64,000 bases of DNA, taken from the NCBI GenBank assembly GCA_913060815.1, contig CAJXSZ010000002.1:310001-374000 (forward strand), given 5' to 3'. The translations under genes were made by a program, and so were the position numbers. The notes under the pieces are model-generated. The model did no database searches. It saw only the letters and a list, made by a program, of their open reading frames with translations, and had not been told where the DNA came from. Below are positions 34,657 to 42,663 of the stretch, one piece after another. Within the stretch, counting starts at the first letter, position 1, and the number at the start of each line of letters is the position of its first letter. Origin of the DNA: an uncultured Sulfitobacter sp. Its GTDB lineage: Bacteria > Pseudomonadota > Alphaproteobacteria > Rhodobacterales > Rhodobacteraceae.

Positions 34657-35175
34657 ATGCGGCTGATACTTGGACTGGTTTTAAGCGTTTGGGCGGGTGT
34701 GGCCATGGCCGCTCCGCGAGATGCGGTGTTCGCGTCTATTGACGGAGGCGAGATCAGGCTGAGTGAGTTTGCAGGCCAGCCGATCCTGGTCGTCAACACG
34801 GCCTCGCAATGTGGATTCACCTACCAGTATGACGGTTTGCAGGCAGTATATGACCGCTACCGCGCACGCGGCTTGGTTGTTCTGGCGGTGCCTTCGGACG
34901 ACTTTAATCAGGAATTGGACAGCGCTGCCGAGGTGAAGGAATTTTGCGAGATAAATTTCAATCTCACCCTCCCGATGAGTGATATGACCCATGTGCGCGG
35001 CGGGCAGGCGCATGAGTTCTACAAGGCGGTGCGCGATCAGACGGGGTTCGAGCCGCGCTGGAACTTCAACAAGGTACTCATTGGTCCGCAGGGCGATGTG
35101 GTTGGCACATGGGGTTCCACTGCGCGGCCCGATCGTGGCGTGATCCGCAAGGAAATTGAGCGGTTGCTGGACTAG
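34657..35175 (+). CDS. Secreted glutathione peroxidase-family protein
   Basis: Thiol peroxidase of the GPx family, 172 residues with an N-terminal signal peptide ([16 protein letters not shown]), so it probably acts in the periplasm. The catalytic Cys52 is in [17 protein letters not shown], and [12 protein letters not shown] carries the conserved Trp and Asn; a Gln stands in the SDDFNQE segment. It faces away from msrA/msrB, which also deal with oxidative damage. Its stop shares CTAG with the convergent EamA gene. Confidence 0.9.
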   Translation: MRLILGLVLSVWAGVAMAAPRDAVFASIDGGEIRLSEFAGQPILVVNTASQCGFTYQYDGLQAVYDRYRARGLVVLAVPSDDFNQELDSAAEVKEFCEINFNLTLPMSDMTHVRGGQAHEFYKAVRDQTGFEPRWNFNKVLIGPQGDVVGTWGSTARPDRGVIRKEIERLLD

Positions 35176-36041
35176 GCTGCGCGTTGGCGCGAGAGCTGCA
35201 CAGCAAGAATGCCAGCGGCGATGATTACCACCCCGACAATATCTCGCGGGCCAAGCTCCTCGCCCAGCAGAAGGGCAGCGATTGCGACACCGAAGAACGG
35301 ATTGAGGAAGTGGAAGGTCGCCGCGCGCGTAGCGCCAATGCGCCCGACAAGCAGGAACCAGACCCAAGTCGCCAGCAACCCCGGTACGAATAAGGTGTAG
35401 GCAAAGGCGATGGCCAAGGGCCAGCTGGGATTCAGGCGAGGGGTCTCGAAGGCAATAGTGGCTAGTGTAAGGGCGGCACAGCCGACCAGCATTTGCAGAC
35501 CCACCACCATCAAGAGGTTTCCGCCAGTGGTTGCACCCCGAACCGTCAGCGTTGCAATGGTGAGGGCCAGCACCCCGACGAAGCAGATAGCAACGCCGAT
35601 GAGGTCCAGATCATCCGTAAGGCGCGCGCCCATAATCAGGGCCACGCCGCCAAATCCGATAGCCAAGCCGATCACGCCAAGCGGGCTTAACCGTTCGCCC
35701 ATAAATGCCCATGCTGCCAGTGCCACCATTAGAGGCAGGGTTGAGGCGATGATTGTGGCTAGCGATGCCTCGATCGTTTGCATGGCGACAAAGAACAGAC
35801 CCAGATAGACGGCATTCTGCAGAATGCCGAAAGCGATTGTTGCCTTCCATTGCGCGCGTGTGAGGCTCCAGCTTTGGCCTAGTGCGCGTGCGATACCGAC
35901 GCCGATAAGGCCCGAAATGAGATAACGGACGGAAAGAGCGAAAAGCGGCGAAGCATCCGCGACGATAATGCGGGCAGAACTGAAGGCGGACGACCACATG
36001 AACGCGAAGGCGAAACCCAGAGCGATTGCGCGCATGTCCAT
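35172..36041 (-). CDS. EamA-family drug/metabolite transporter (DMT superfamily)
   Basis: Inner-membrane exporter with two EamA repeats and about ten hydrophobic segments (first ALGFAFAFMWSSAFSSARI, last VVIIAAGILAVQL). At 289 residues from MDMRAIA it has the normal length; the start at 36041 has AGAAGGG upstream, and a longer frame is not conserved-looking. HFLNPFFGVAIAALLLGEELGPRDIVG is the typical end of the second repeat. Substrate unknown. Its stop overlaps the gpx stop. Confidence 0.88.
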   Translation of the reverse strand: MDMRAIALGFAFAFMWSSAFSSARIIVADASPLFALSVRYLISGLIGVGIARALGQSWSLTRAQWKATIAFGILQNAVYLGLFFVAMQTIEASLATIIASTLPLMVALAAWAFMGERLSPLGVIGLAIGFGGVALIMGARLTDDLDLIGVAICFVGVLALTIATLTVRGATTGGNLLMVVGLQMLVGCAALTLATIAFETPRLNPSWPLAIAFAYTLFVPGLLATWVWFLLVGRIGATRAATFHFLNPFFGVAIAALLLGEELGPRDIVGVVIIAAGILAVQLSRQRAA

Positions 36042-36122
36042 TTGTGTGAGCCCTTCTCTTGTCCGCCAAGTAGTGGCGTCAAACGACGCAGCGCGCAAGC
36101 GCGGCCTGTGACGCCTCAATGG

Positions 36123-36148
36123 AAAAGGGCCGCCCAAACGGGCGACCC
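36123..36148 (-). terminator. Terminator downstream of the HU-type gene
   Basis: On the minus strand a nine-base stem (gggtcgccc and gggcggccc, loop gttt) is followed by TTTT, about 30 bases after the stop of the HU-type gene. A good intrinsic terminator. Confidence 0.75.
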
Positions 36149-36176
36149 TCTCTAACCAGTCAGCAGTGTGCCGGAC

Positions 36177-36467
36177 TTAGCCGTTCACGCTGTCTTTTAG
36201 CGCTTTGGCGATGGTCATTTTGACAACTTTGTCCGCGTCTTTCTTGAACTGCTCGCCCGTTGCGGGGTTGCGCACCATACGCTCGGGACGCTCACGGCAA
36301 TAAATTTTGCCAACGCCAGGAAGTGTCACAGCGCCGCCGCCGGAGACTTCTTTGGTGATCAGACCACATACCGCGTCGAGTGCTGCGCCTGCTGATTTTT
36401 TGTCGGTACCCATTTCGTCGGCCAGTGCGGCAACGAGTTGAGTTTTTGTCATTGGTTTAGTTGTCAT
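36177..36467 (-). CDS. HU-family DNA-binding protein
   Basis: Small basic nucleoid protein, 96 residues, that bends DNA as a dimer. It has the HU/IHF fold: MTKTQLVAALADEMGTDKKSAGAALDAV forms the helices, then VTLPGVGKIYCRERPERMVRNPATGEQF with the DNA-binding arm (RNPATGE proline), and a C-terminal basic helix. It diverges somewhat from classical HU and carries a cysteine in the arm. The start follows GAGGAG. Terminator and promoter suggest a single-gene transcript. Confidence 0.92.
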   Translation of the reverse strand: MTTKPMTKTQLVAALADEMGTDKKSAGAALDAVCGLITKEVSGGGAVTLPGVGKIYCRERPERMVRNPATGEQFKKDADKVVKMTIAKALKDSVNG

Positions 36468-36509
36468 TTTAATCTCCTCGGGTGCCCGATAATTAGGTCA
36501 CATGCGCGG

Positions 36510-36539
36510 AATGTAACGGTATCTTTAAGGTGAACACAA
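36510..36539 (-). promoter_or_regulatory. Candidate promoter of the HU-type gene
   Basis: On the minus strand TTGTGT (36539-36534) and TACATT (36515-36510) are 18 bases apart, about 43 bases before the HU-type start. Moderate match to the housekeeping consensus. Confidence 0.45.
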
Positions 36540-36603
36540 CGAATACTGGTGGAATTTCCTAGGAAATATGCTGTTTTCTTGCTTTTTGAGGGGTTGAGGC
36601 CGC

Positions 36604-38067
36604 CTAGAGAAAGGCGGTTTCGTCAAATGAGCGCAGTTTCCTGCTGTGGATGCGCTCCAACGGCATCTCGCGTAGCTGCTCCATCGCGCGAATTCCGATC
36701 ATCAAATGCCGCGATACTTGGGTTTTATAGAAGTCTGACGCCATACCAGGAAGCTTAAGCTCGCCGTGCAGGGGTTTGTCCGAGACGCACAGCAGCGTGC
36801 CATAGGGAACGCGGAAGCGGTAGCCATTGGCAGCGATGGTCGCACTCTCCATATCCAGCGCAACGGCGCGTGACTGGCTGAGGCGCTGCACGGGGCCCGT
36901 GTGTTCGCGCAGTTCCCAGTTGCGGTTATCGATGGTGGCGACCGTGCCTGTGCGCATGATGCGTTTGAGGTCGTAACCCTCAAGCCGCGTCACTTGGGCC
37001 ACTGCCTGTTCCAATGCGATCTGGATTTCGGCCAGTGCGGGTATCGGCACCCAAACGGGTAGATCGTCGTCAAGGACATGATCTTCGCGCAGGTAGGCGT
37101 GGGCGAGAACGAAATCGCCCAAGGCCTGTGAATTACGCAGACCCGCGCAATGCCCGACCATCAGCCATGCATGCGGGCGAAGCACGGCGATATGATCCGT
37201 TGCGGTTTTGGCATTGCTGGGGCCGACGCCGATGTTGACGAGGGTGATCCCGCCGCCATTCTCGCGCTTGAGGTGATAGGCTGGCATTTGCGGGAGTTTG
37301 AGTGGGGTCTCGAGTGGGCCATCTGCGTCCGTGATCTCCTGATTTCCTGTAGAGACGAAAGAGGTGTAGCCGCTGCCCTCATCGGCCAGCATCTCGCGGG
37401 CATAGGCCTCGAACTCGGTCACGTAGAACTGGTAGTTGGTAAAGAGGACATGGCACTGGAAGTGCGCAGGGTCAGTGGCGGTATAGTGGGCCAGCCGCGC
37501 CAGTGAGTAGTCCACGCGCTGGGCAGTGAACGGCGCGAGGGGGGCGACGCCGTCAGGCGAGACATAGGTGCCATTCACGATGTCATCATTGGTGGTGCTG
37601 AGGTCAGGCACATCGAACACATCACGCAGAGTGAAATCGGCAGCGCCGTCTTGGGGGATGGTCATACCGTCCTCGCTGGTCATCGCGAAATGCAGCGGGA
37701 TCGGCGTCTCCGACGTACCGATATAGACGGGTTGATCGTGGTTTTGCAGCAGCAGGCCGATCTGCTGGATCAGGTAGTTACGAAACAGATCGGGCCGCGT
37801 GATCGTGGCCGCATAAGTGCCAGGACCGGAAACGTGACCAAAGCTGAGACGGGTATCGACCTGAGCAAAAGAAGAGGTCGTGAACCGCACCTCGGGATAG
37901 AAAGCGCGGATGCGCGTGTCAGGGGCACTATCGCTCATCGCGGTGTTGAAGTGATCGCGCAGGAACTGGATCGCTTGGGTATAGATTTCCGTTAGCCGTT
38001 CCACGGCAGCAGTCGCATCGGTAAATGCTTGAGGATTCGCATCCTTCGGGGTGAGGATTTGTGTCAT
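36604..38067 (-). CDS. amn: AMP nucleosidase
   Basis: Hydrolyses AMP to adenine and ribose 5-phosphate, regulating adenylate levels. The 487-residue protein has the specific N-terminal domain (AQVDTRLSFGHVSGPGTYAATITRPDLFRNYL) and a C-terminal nucleoside-phosphorylase-like domain with LVNIGVGPSNAKTATDHIAVLRPHAWLMVGHCAGLRN and ALDMESATIAANGYRFRVPYGTLLCVSDKPLHGELKLPG (quoted in part). Length is as expected. It starts 3 bases after the upstream unknown gene and they probably share a transcript. Confidence 0.95.
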   Translation of the reverse strand: MTQILTPKDANPQAFTDATAAVERLTEIYTQAIQFLRDHFNTAMSDSAPDTRIRAFYPEVRFTTSSFAQVDTRLSFGHVSGPGTYAATITRPDLFRNYLIQQIGLLLQNHDQPVYIGTSETPIPLHFAMTSEDGMTIPQDGAADFTLRDVFDVPDLSTTNDDIVNGTYVSPDGVAPLAPFTAQRVDYSLARLAHYTATDPAHFQCHVLFTNYQFYVTEFEAYAREMLADEGSGYTSFVSTGNQEITDADGPLETPLKLPQMPAYHLKRENGGGITLVNIGVGPSNAKTATDHIAVLRPHAWLMVGHCAGLRNSQALGDFVLAHAYLREDHVLDDDLPVWVPIPALAEIQIALEQAVAQVTRLEGYDLKRIMRTGTVATIDNRNWELREHTGPVQRLSQSRAVALDMESATIAANGYRFRVPYGTLLCVSDKPLHGELKLPGMASDFYKTQVSRHLMIGIRAMEQLREMPLERIHSRKLRSFDETAFL

Positions 38068-38070
38068 GGA

Positions 38071-38910
38071 TCAATCCTTTGATTTGAACAGGCTGCCAAT
38101 TTTCTGCATCAGCGTTTCAGAGCTGTCATCATCCTTGAGGTCGAGATCCTCAACGGTGCGCATCAGCTTATCAATATAATCAAGCTCTTCCTGCGTGGGC
38201 GGCGGTGTCACCGACGTGAGCCAGCGGTTGAAGGGATCGGTTGTGTCGGGGTCTTGGTAATAGGCAAAGTCGGCTACACCGATCGTATGGGCCGTTGCGG
38301 GCATATCGAGGTCAAAGCGTTCTTTGAGAAACCCCTGAAAGGCGGTGGGACCTACGGGGCGCTCCTCCTCGGCAATCTCGTCCATGTCATAGACGCCGTG
38401 ATAGTCAAAGAATGCCTGCAGCGGTGTGATGTCAGTCTGTTCCAGCGATCCAGGCTCGGGATAGCCCATGGCCAGAAATTGCAGAAAGGCGCGGGGATCG
38501 TCGGTAATGATGCCTGTGGTGTCATGGCCCAAATGCACAAACTGCTGCTTGCCGTCCTCGTCCAGCCAGATCGCAGCGCGCCCTCCGTCACCTGCCGTGG
38601 TGGCGATCTCGAAAATGCGGTTATCGACGTCTGCATTCGGCGCTGACCAATGTCCCGTATACCGCAAATCTGTTCCACCAAAGGTGACAAAGCTTGCGCC
38701 GAAATGGTCGCGCTGCTCGGGCGGGTAGATAGACAGCCAGTGATCCGCTGGTTGACCTGAATCGCGGATGCCAAGCCAGCCTTGATCTTCGAGCCAGTCA
38801 AATGTCTCGACCAGCTCTGGTGGGAGCGTCACCCAATCGGGGGCAAGCCTCATCAGGTTTTGAGCAAAGGTTTTCAAGTGTCGGTAAACTCCTTGAGCAT
38901 GCACATCCAC
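38071..38910 (-). CDS. Conserved-looking protein of unknown function upstream of amn
   Basis: A 279-residue acidic, soluble protein without signal peptide. The middle part (FEIATTAGDGGRAAIWLDEDGKQQFVHLGHD, then ITDDPRAFLQFLAMGYPEP) recalls SMI1/KNR4 (SUKH) domains, which bind partners and often act as immunity proteins, but I am not sure. The C-terminus is a charged helix ending in SLFKSKD. It precedes amn by 3 bases on the same strand. The start could be this ATG or another further in. Confidence 0.55.
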   Translation of the reverse strand: MDVHAQGVYRHLKTFAQNLMRLAPDWVTLPPELVETFDWLEDQGWLGIRDSGQPADHWLSIYPPEQRDHFGASFVTFGGTDLRYTGHWSAPNADVDNRIFEIATTAGDGGRAAIWLDEDGKQQFVHLGHDTTGIITDDPRAFLQFLAMGYPEPGSLEQTDITPLQAFFDYHGVYDMDEIAEEERPVGPTAFQGFLKERFDLDMPATAHTIGVADFAYYQDPDTTDPFNRWLTSVTPPPTQEELDYIDKLMRTVEDLDLKDDDSSETLMQKIGSLFKSKD

Positions 38911-39033
38911 ATGCGTGACCTCGCGAACTGCTTGGCGGTCAGGTAGGGCATTGCGGCATCATGTAGGAAAGAAGCTTGTGTCATGGCGCAACATTCCACA
39001 GGGTTGGCGCAGGTTCAAGCGGGAGCAGAGCGG

Positions 39034-39453
39034 ATGGACTATGACACTGTTGGCGCAACAGAGTTCGGGGCAAGCTTGAGGGGGATCGGGCTCAACCTCT
39101 TGGTGCGCGATGTGGCTGCCCAAGTCGCCTTTTTAGAGAGTGTTTTCGGGATGAAAGCGCATCAGGCGACAGCTGATTTCGCGATTATGCGTTATGGCGA
39201 TCAAGTGTTTCAGATTCACAGTGACGGGACCTATCATTCCAATCCGCTGCTCGGGTTTTTGCCAGAAACACCTCCGCGCGGGGCGGGGATCGAGATCAGG
39301 CTTTATGACAGCGACCCCGAAGCGGCCTGTGCCCGTGCGGAAGACGCGGGCGGTACAATCCTGCAAGAGCCAACGAACAAGCCGCACGGCCTGCGCGAGG
39401 CGTATATTCTGTGCGAGAATGGGTACGCTTGGGTGGCAAGTCGTGCAGTGTAG
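39034..39453 (+). CDS. VOC (glyoxalase/bleomycin-resistance-like) protein
   Basis: Small metal-enzyme-fold protein, 139 residues from 39034. It has a single beta-alpha-beta-beta-beta unit pair with GLNLLVRDVAAQVAFLESVFGM, DFAIMRYGDQVFQIH (first metal-ligand candidate) and AGIEIRLYDSDPEAACARAEDAGGTILQEP, GLREAYILCENGYAWV. A start at 38983 (156 residues) is possible, but 39034 has GGGAG at proper spacing. Catalytic role unknown; may be an isomerase, dioxygenase or binding protein. Confidence 0.75.
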   Translation: MDYDTVGATEFGASLRGIGLNLLVRDVAAQVAFLESVFGMKAHQATADFAIMRYGDQVFQIHSDGTYHSNPLLGFLPETPPRGAGIEIRLYDSDPEAACARAEDAGGTILQEPTNKPHGLREAYILCENGYAWVASRAV

Positions 39454-39520
39454 TGTCGTTTTCGGGATGGACGACACTGTTCTGTAGTGGTCGAGTAATG
39501 AAGGTAGCAAAGGGACAAAT

Positions 39521-40261
39521 ATGAAACCGAACATAGATCACTGGGATGCGCGCGTCGATCTTGCTGCTGCGTTTCGCTGGACAGCACGCCTTGATATGCA
39601 CGAAGGAGTGGCGAACCATTTCTCGCTGGCGGTGAACGACAGCGGTTCGCAGTTTTTGATGAACCCCAATCAGGCACATTTCGCCCGTATCAAGGCGAGT
39701 GATCTTTTGTTGATCGATGCCGATGACCCCGAGACCTACGCAGGCCCCAATGCGCCTGACCCTACGGCGTGGGGGCTACATGGCGGGGTGCATGCGGCGG
39801 TGCCTCACGCACGCTGTGTCATGCATGTTCATTCGATATTTGCTACTGTGCTGGCCTGCCTGCAAGACAGCCGCCTGCCGCCGATCGACCAGAACTGCTG
39901 TACCTTTTTCAACCGTGTGGTGATTGACGAGGATTATGGTGGACTGGCCTTCGCGGAAGAGGGCGCGCGCTGTGCGGCTCTGCTCACCGATCCGAGGCAA
40001 AAAGTGATGGTGATGGGATCGCACGGGGTCATGGTTATCGGCGACACCGTGGCCGAGACATTCAACCGTTTATACTACTTCGAGCGAGCGGCGGAGACGT
40101 ATATCCGCGCGTTGCAAACAGGTATGCCTCTGCGGCGGATTTCGGACGAGATCGCCGAGAAGACGGCGCAGGAGCTGGAGCAATATCCCGAGCAGGATGC
40201 GCGCCACCTCGCTGAGCTTAAGGCGATTTTGGACAATGAAGGGGCGGATTACGCATCATGA
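39521..40261 (+). CDS. Class II aldolase/adducin-family protein
   Basis: Zinc-dependent class II aldolase-fold enzyme, 246 residues. The N-terminal MHEGVANHFSLAVND and WGLHGGVHAAVPHARCVMHVHSIF (His-x-His zinc ligands) and GSHGVMVIGDTVAETFNRLYYFERA (third His) are typical. Such enzymes cleave sugar phosphates or decarboxylate small acids. Its stop overlaps the next start (ATGA), and it opens a coupled run of catabolic-looking genes. Substrate unknown. Confidence 0.85.
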   Translation: MKPNIDHWDARVDLAAAFRWTARLDMHEGVANHFSLAVNDSGSQFLMNPNQAHFARIKASDLLLIDADDPETYAGPNAPDPTAWGLHGGVHAAVPHARCVMHVHSIFATVLACLQDSRLPPIDQNCCTFFNRVVIDEDYGGLAFAEEGARCAALLTDPRQKVMVMGSHGVMVIGDTVAETFNRLYYFERAAETYIRALQTGMPLRRISDEIAEKTAQELEQYPEQDARHLAELKAILDNEGADYAS

Positions 40262-41223
40262 GCCGCACCGAGTGGAACCATGCGCCAGAGGGGGCCATCG
40301 AAGTCTCGCCCCTGTGGCAATGGCCGCCACGCCCAGCGGCGGTGGCAAAATGGTACGCGGGTGCGTGGTTTCCACTGACGATCAATCTGTGCATTCTTGG
40401 GTTGGCATTTCTGAGTTGGGCGCTGTTTAGTCCTACCTTAGAGACTGCTTTAATGCTTGATTGGTGGATGGCGGGCATATGGTTGCGCAATGCGGCGATA
40501 ATAGCGCTGCTGGCGGGCGGGCTCCATTATTGGTTCCACGTGCGTGCCGCGCAAGGGACCGAGCTGAAGTATGACCCGCGCCCATTTCCGCGCCAAGGGC
40601 GGATGTTTTCATTCAGCGACCAGCTCAAGGACAACATGTTCTGGACCATCGCATCAGGTGTGACGGTCTGGAGCCTGTTTGAGGCGCTGGCTTGGTGGGG
40701 GATTGCCAACGACTGGCTGCCTAGCACCACATTCGCGCAGACACCTTTTTGGTTCATCGCCTTCTTTTTTCTGATCCCCGTGTGGGAGAGCTTCTATTTC
40801 TATTGGATACACCGGTTGCTCCACACCAATGCGCTTTACCACTTTCATGCGTTGCACCACCGGAACACCGATGTGGGTCCGTGGTCAGGTCTGTCGATGC
40901 ACCCCGTCGAGCATGTAATGTACTTCGGCACGGTGCTGATCCATCTGGTCGTGCCCAGTAGCCCTGTGCATGTGATTTTCCATTTGATGTTCTACGCGCT
41001 TCTTGCGGTGACCTCGCATACGGGGTTCGAAGGGCTTCGGATTGGCAATAAAAAGCGCGTGCATCTGGGGAATTTTCATCACCAGCTGCACCACCGCTAT
41101 TTCGAGGTGAACTACGGCAATCTGGATGTGCCGTGGGACAAGCTGTTCGGGTCGTTTCATGACGGGACGCAGGCCGGCAAAGAGATGATGCGCGAGCGAT
41201 TGAAGAGCAGGAAAAGAACATGA
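40258..41223 (+). CDS. Fatty acid hydroxylase / sterol desaturase family membrane protein
   Basis: Di-iron membrane oxygenase family protein, 321 residues, with four or so hydrophobic segments. The histidine clusters HRLLHTNALYHFHALHHRNTDVGPWS and FHHQLHHRYFEVNYGNLDVPWDKLFG are the metal ligands (HxxxH, HxxHH and HxxHH patterns). It is coupled by ATGA both to the aldolase gene before it and the acyl-CoA dehydrogenase after it. Lipid or sterol-like acceptor unknown. Confidence 0.85.
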   Translation: MSRTEWNHAPEGAIEVSPLWQWPPRPAAVAKWYAGAWFPLTINLCILGLAFLSWALFSPTLETALMLDWWMAGIWLRNAAIIALLAGGLHYWFHVRAAQGTELKYDPRPFPRQGRMFSFSDQLKDNMFWTIASGVTVWSLFEALAWWGIANDWLPSTTFAQTPFWFIAFFFLIPVWESFYFYWIHRLLHTNALYHFHALHHRNTDVGPWSGLSMHPVEHVMYFGTVLIHLVVPSSPVHVIFHLMFYALLAVTSHTGFEGLRIGNKKRVHLGNFHHQLHHRYFEVNYGNLDVPWDKLFGSFHDGTQAGKEMMRERLKSRKRT

Positions 41224-42380
41224 TTTACGGGCTGACCGAAGAACACACAATGATCGCCGACACAGTGCGCAGCTTTGTCGAGAAAGAGATTTATCCCCAT
41301 GAAGATCTGGTCGAGCGTACAGGCGAAGTGCCCCACGAAATCGCGCAGGAGATCAAGCAAAAGACGATTGATCTGGGGTTCTACGCCTGCAACTTTCCAG
41401 AAAGCGTCGGGTGCGCCGGGCTGAACCATCTGGAATTCGCGCTTGTCGAGCGGGAGTTAGGACGCGGGTCGATGGCGCTAAACCACTTCTTCGGGCGACC
41501 GCAAAACATCCTGATGGCTTGCGAAGGTGAGCAGATCGAGCGTTATCTCATGCCCGCTGTTCGTGGGGAGAGGATGGATGCGTTGGCCATGACAGAACCG
41601 GGTGCGGGTTCGGACGTGAGAGGCATGAAATGCAATGCCGTTCGCGATGGCGGCGATTGGGTTGTGAACGGGACTAAACACTTTATCTCCGGTGCAGACC
41701 ACGCGGATTTCATCATCGTCTTTATCGCCACGGGTGAGGATCAAACGCCTAAGGGGCCGAAAAAGCGGATTACCGCATTTCTCGTAGATCGCGGTACGCC
41801 AGGTTTTACGATCCGCGATGGCTACAAATCTGTGAGCCACCGTGGCTATAAGAATATGATCCTCGATTTTGATGACTGCCGTTTGCCTGATGCGCAAGTA
41901 TTGGGTGAGGTCGACAGTGGTTTTGACGTTATGAATACGTGGCTATACGCGACCCGCATCACCGTTGCGACGATGAGCGTAGGCCGCGCGCGCCGTGCGT
42001 TTGAATTCGCTTTGAACTATGCCGCCAAGCGAGAGCAATTCGGCCAGAAAATAGGGAAGTTTCAGGGTGTCTCGTTCCAGTTGGCTGATATGGTCACAGA
42101 GATCGATGCAGCGGATTTGCTGACCTTGGCAGCGGCGGATCGCTTGGACAAAGGCCTGCCTGCCAATCGTGAGATAGCCAGCGCCAAGCTTTATGCAAGT
42201 GAGATGCTATCGCGGGTCACGGATGCTGCCATTCAAGTGCACGGGGGCATGGGGCTGATGGATGACTTCCCTCTCGAGCGGTTCTGGCGCGACGCGCGTG
42301 TTGAGCGCATTTGGGACGGCACATCAGAGATACAGCGCCATATTATTAGTCGAGAAATGCTTCGGGCGTTGGATGCGTGA
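41220..42380 (+). CDS. Acyl-CoA dehydrogenase
   Basis: FAD enzyme that introduces the alpha-beta double bond into acyl-CoA, 386 residues. Seen are MTEPGAGSDVRGMKCNAVRDGGDWVVNGTKHFISGA (FAD/substrate region), ATMSVGRARRAFEFALNYAAKREQFGQKIGKFQG, and a C-terminal VHGGMGLMDDFPLERFWRDARVERIWDGTSEIQRHIISREML (quoted in part). A catalytic glutamate can be placed in the last region. It is coupled to the desaturase gene and followed after an intergenic repeat by an acyl-CoA synthetase, fitting acyl-CoA catabolism. Confidence 0.93.
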   Translation: MIYGLTEEHTMIADTVRSFVEKEIYPHEDLVERTGEVPHEIAQEIKQKTIDLGFYACNFPESVGCAGLNHLEFALVERELGRGSMALNHFFGRPQNILMACEGEQIERYLMPAVRGERMDALAMTEPGAGSDVRGMKCNAVRDGGDWVVNGTKHFISGADHADFIIVFIATGEDQTPKGPKKRITAFLVDRGTPGFTIRDGYKSVSHRGYKNMILDFDDCRLPDAQVLGEVDSGFDVMNTWLYATRITVATMSVGRARRAFEFALNYAAKREQFGQKIGKFQGVSFQLADMVTEIDAADLLTLAAADRLDKGLPANREIASAKLYASEMLSRVTDAAIQVHGGMGLMDDFPLERFWRDARVERIWDGTSEIQRHIISREMLRALDA

Positions 42381-42415
42381 TACGCTTTCGCTCGTACTTG
42401 CCTTTCTTGATGGAA

Positions 42416-42477
42416 GGGGGCCAGCCCCCAGTTGACCGAAGGCCAACTTCCCCCGGGATATTTCGGACCAAAAGAAA
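42416..42477 (+). repeat. Palindromic intergenic repeat, copy A
   Basis: The element reads GGGGGCCAGCCCCC, then an inner hairpin (agttgacc gaa ggccaact), then CCCCC, a GATATTT-like stretch and ACCAAAAGAAA. A second copy is at 59915-59975 in the opposite orientation. The inner hairpin sequence differs between copies but stays complementary, so its structure, not its sequence, appears kept. Confidence 0.7.
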
Positions 42478-42626
42478 CAGGGAAGCTCCGTTGAGAACTT
42501 CCCTGATCAAAACAGCATTGCTATTTCTTCTGGTACGGCCATCGGCGTCCCCGCCTGTACCGCAGGTTCAAACTTGCACAAACTTGGTTAAGAGTGGGTT
42601 ACTTCTTTTGGTTCAAAATATCCTCG
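42454..42626. repeat. Intergenic element bounded by near-perfect inverted repeats
   Basis: The left end (42454-42476, cgggatatttcggaccaaaa...) and right end (42603-42626, ...ttttggttcaaaatatcctcg) are inverted copies that match at about 20 of 24 positions. Between them are a hairpin agggaag/cttccct (42479-42504) and another around ggtac/gtacc (42532-42561). The 283-base gap has no credible gene. It could be a MITE-like or structured-RNA element, and may end transcription after the acyl-CoA dehydrogenase gene. Confidence 0.5.
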
Positions 42627-42663
42627 CCGAAGGCAAAACTCTCTTTCGTGCAGGGCAACCACA

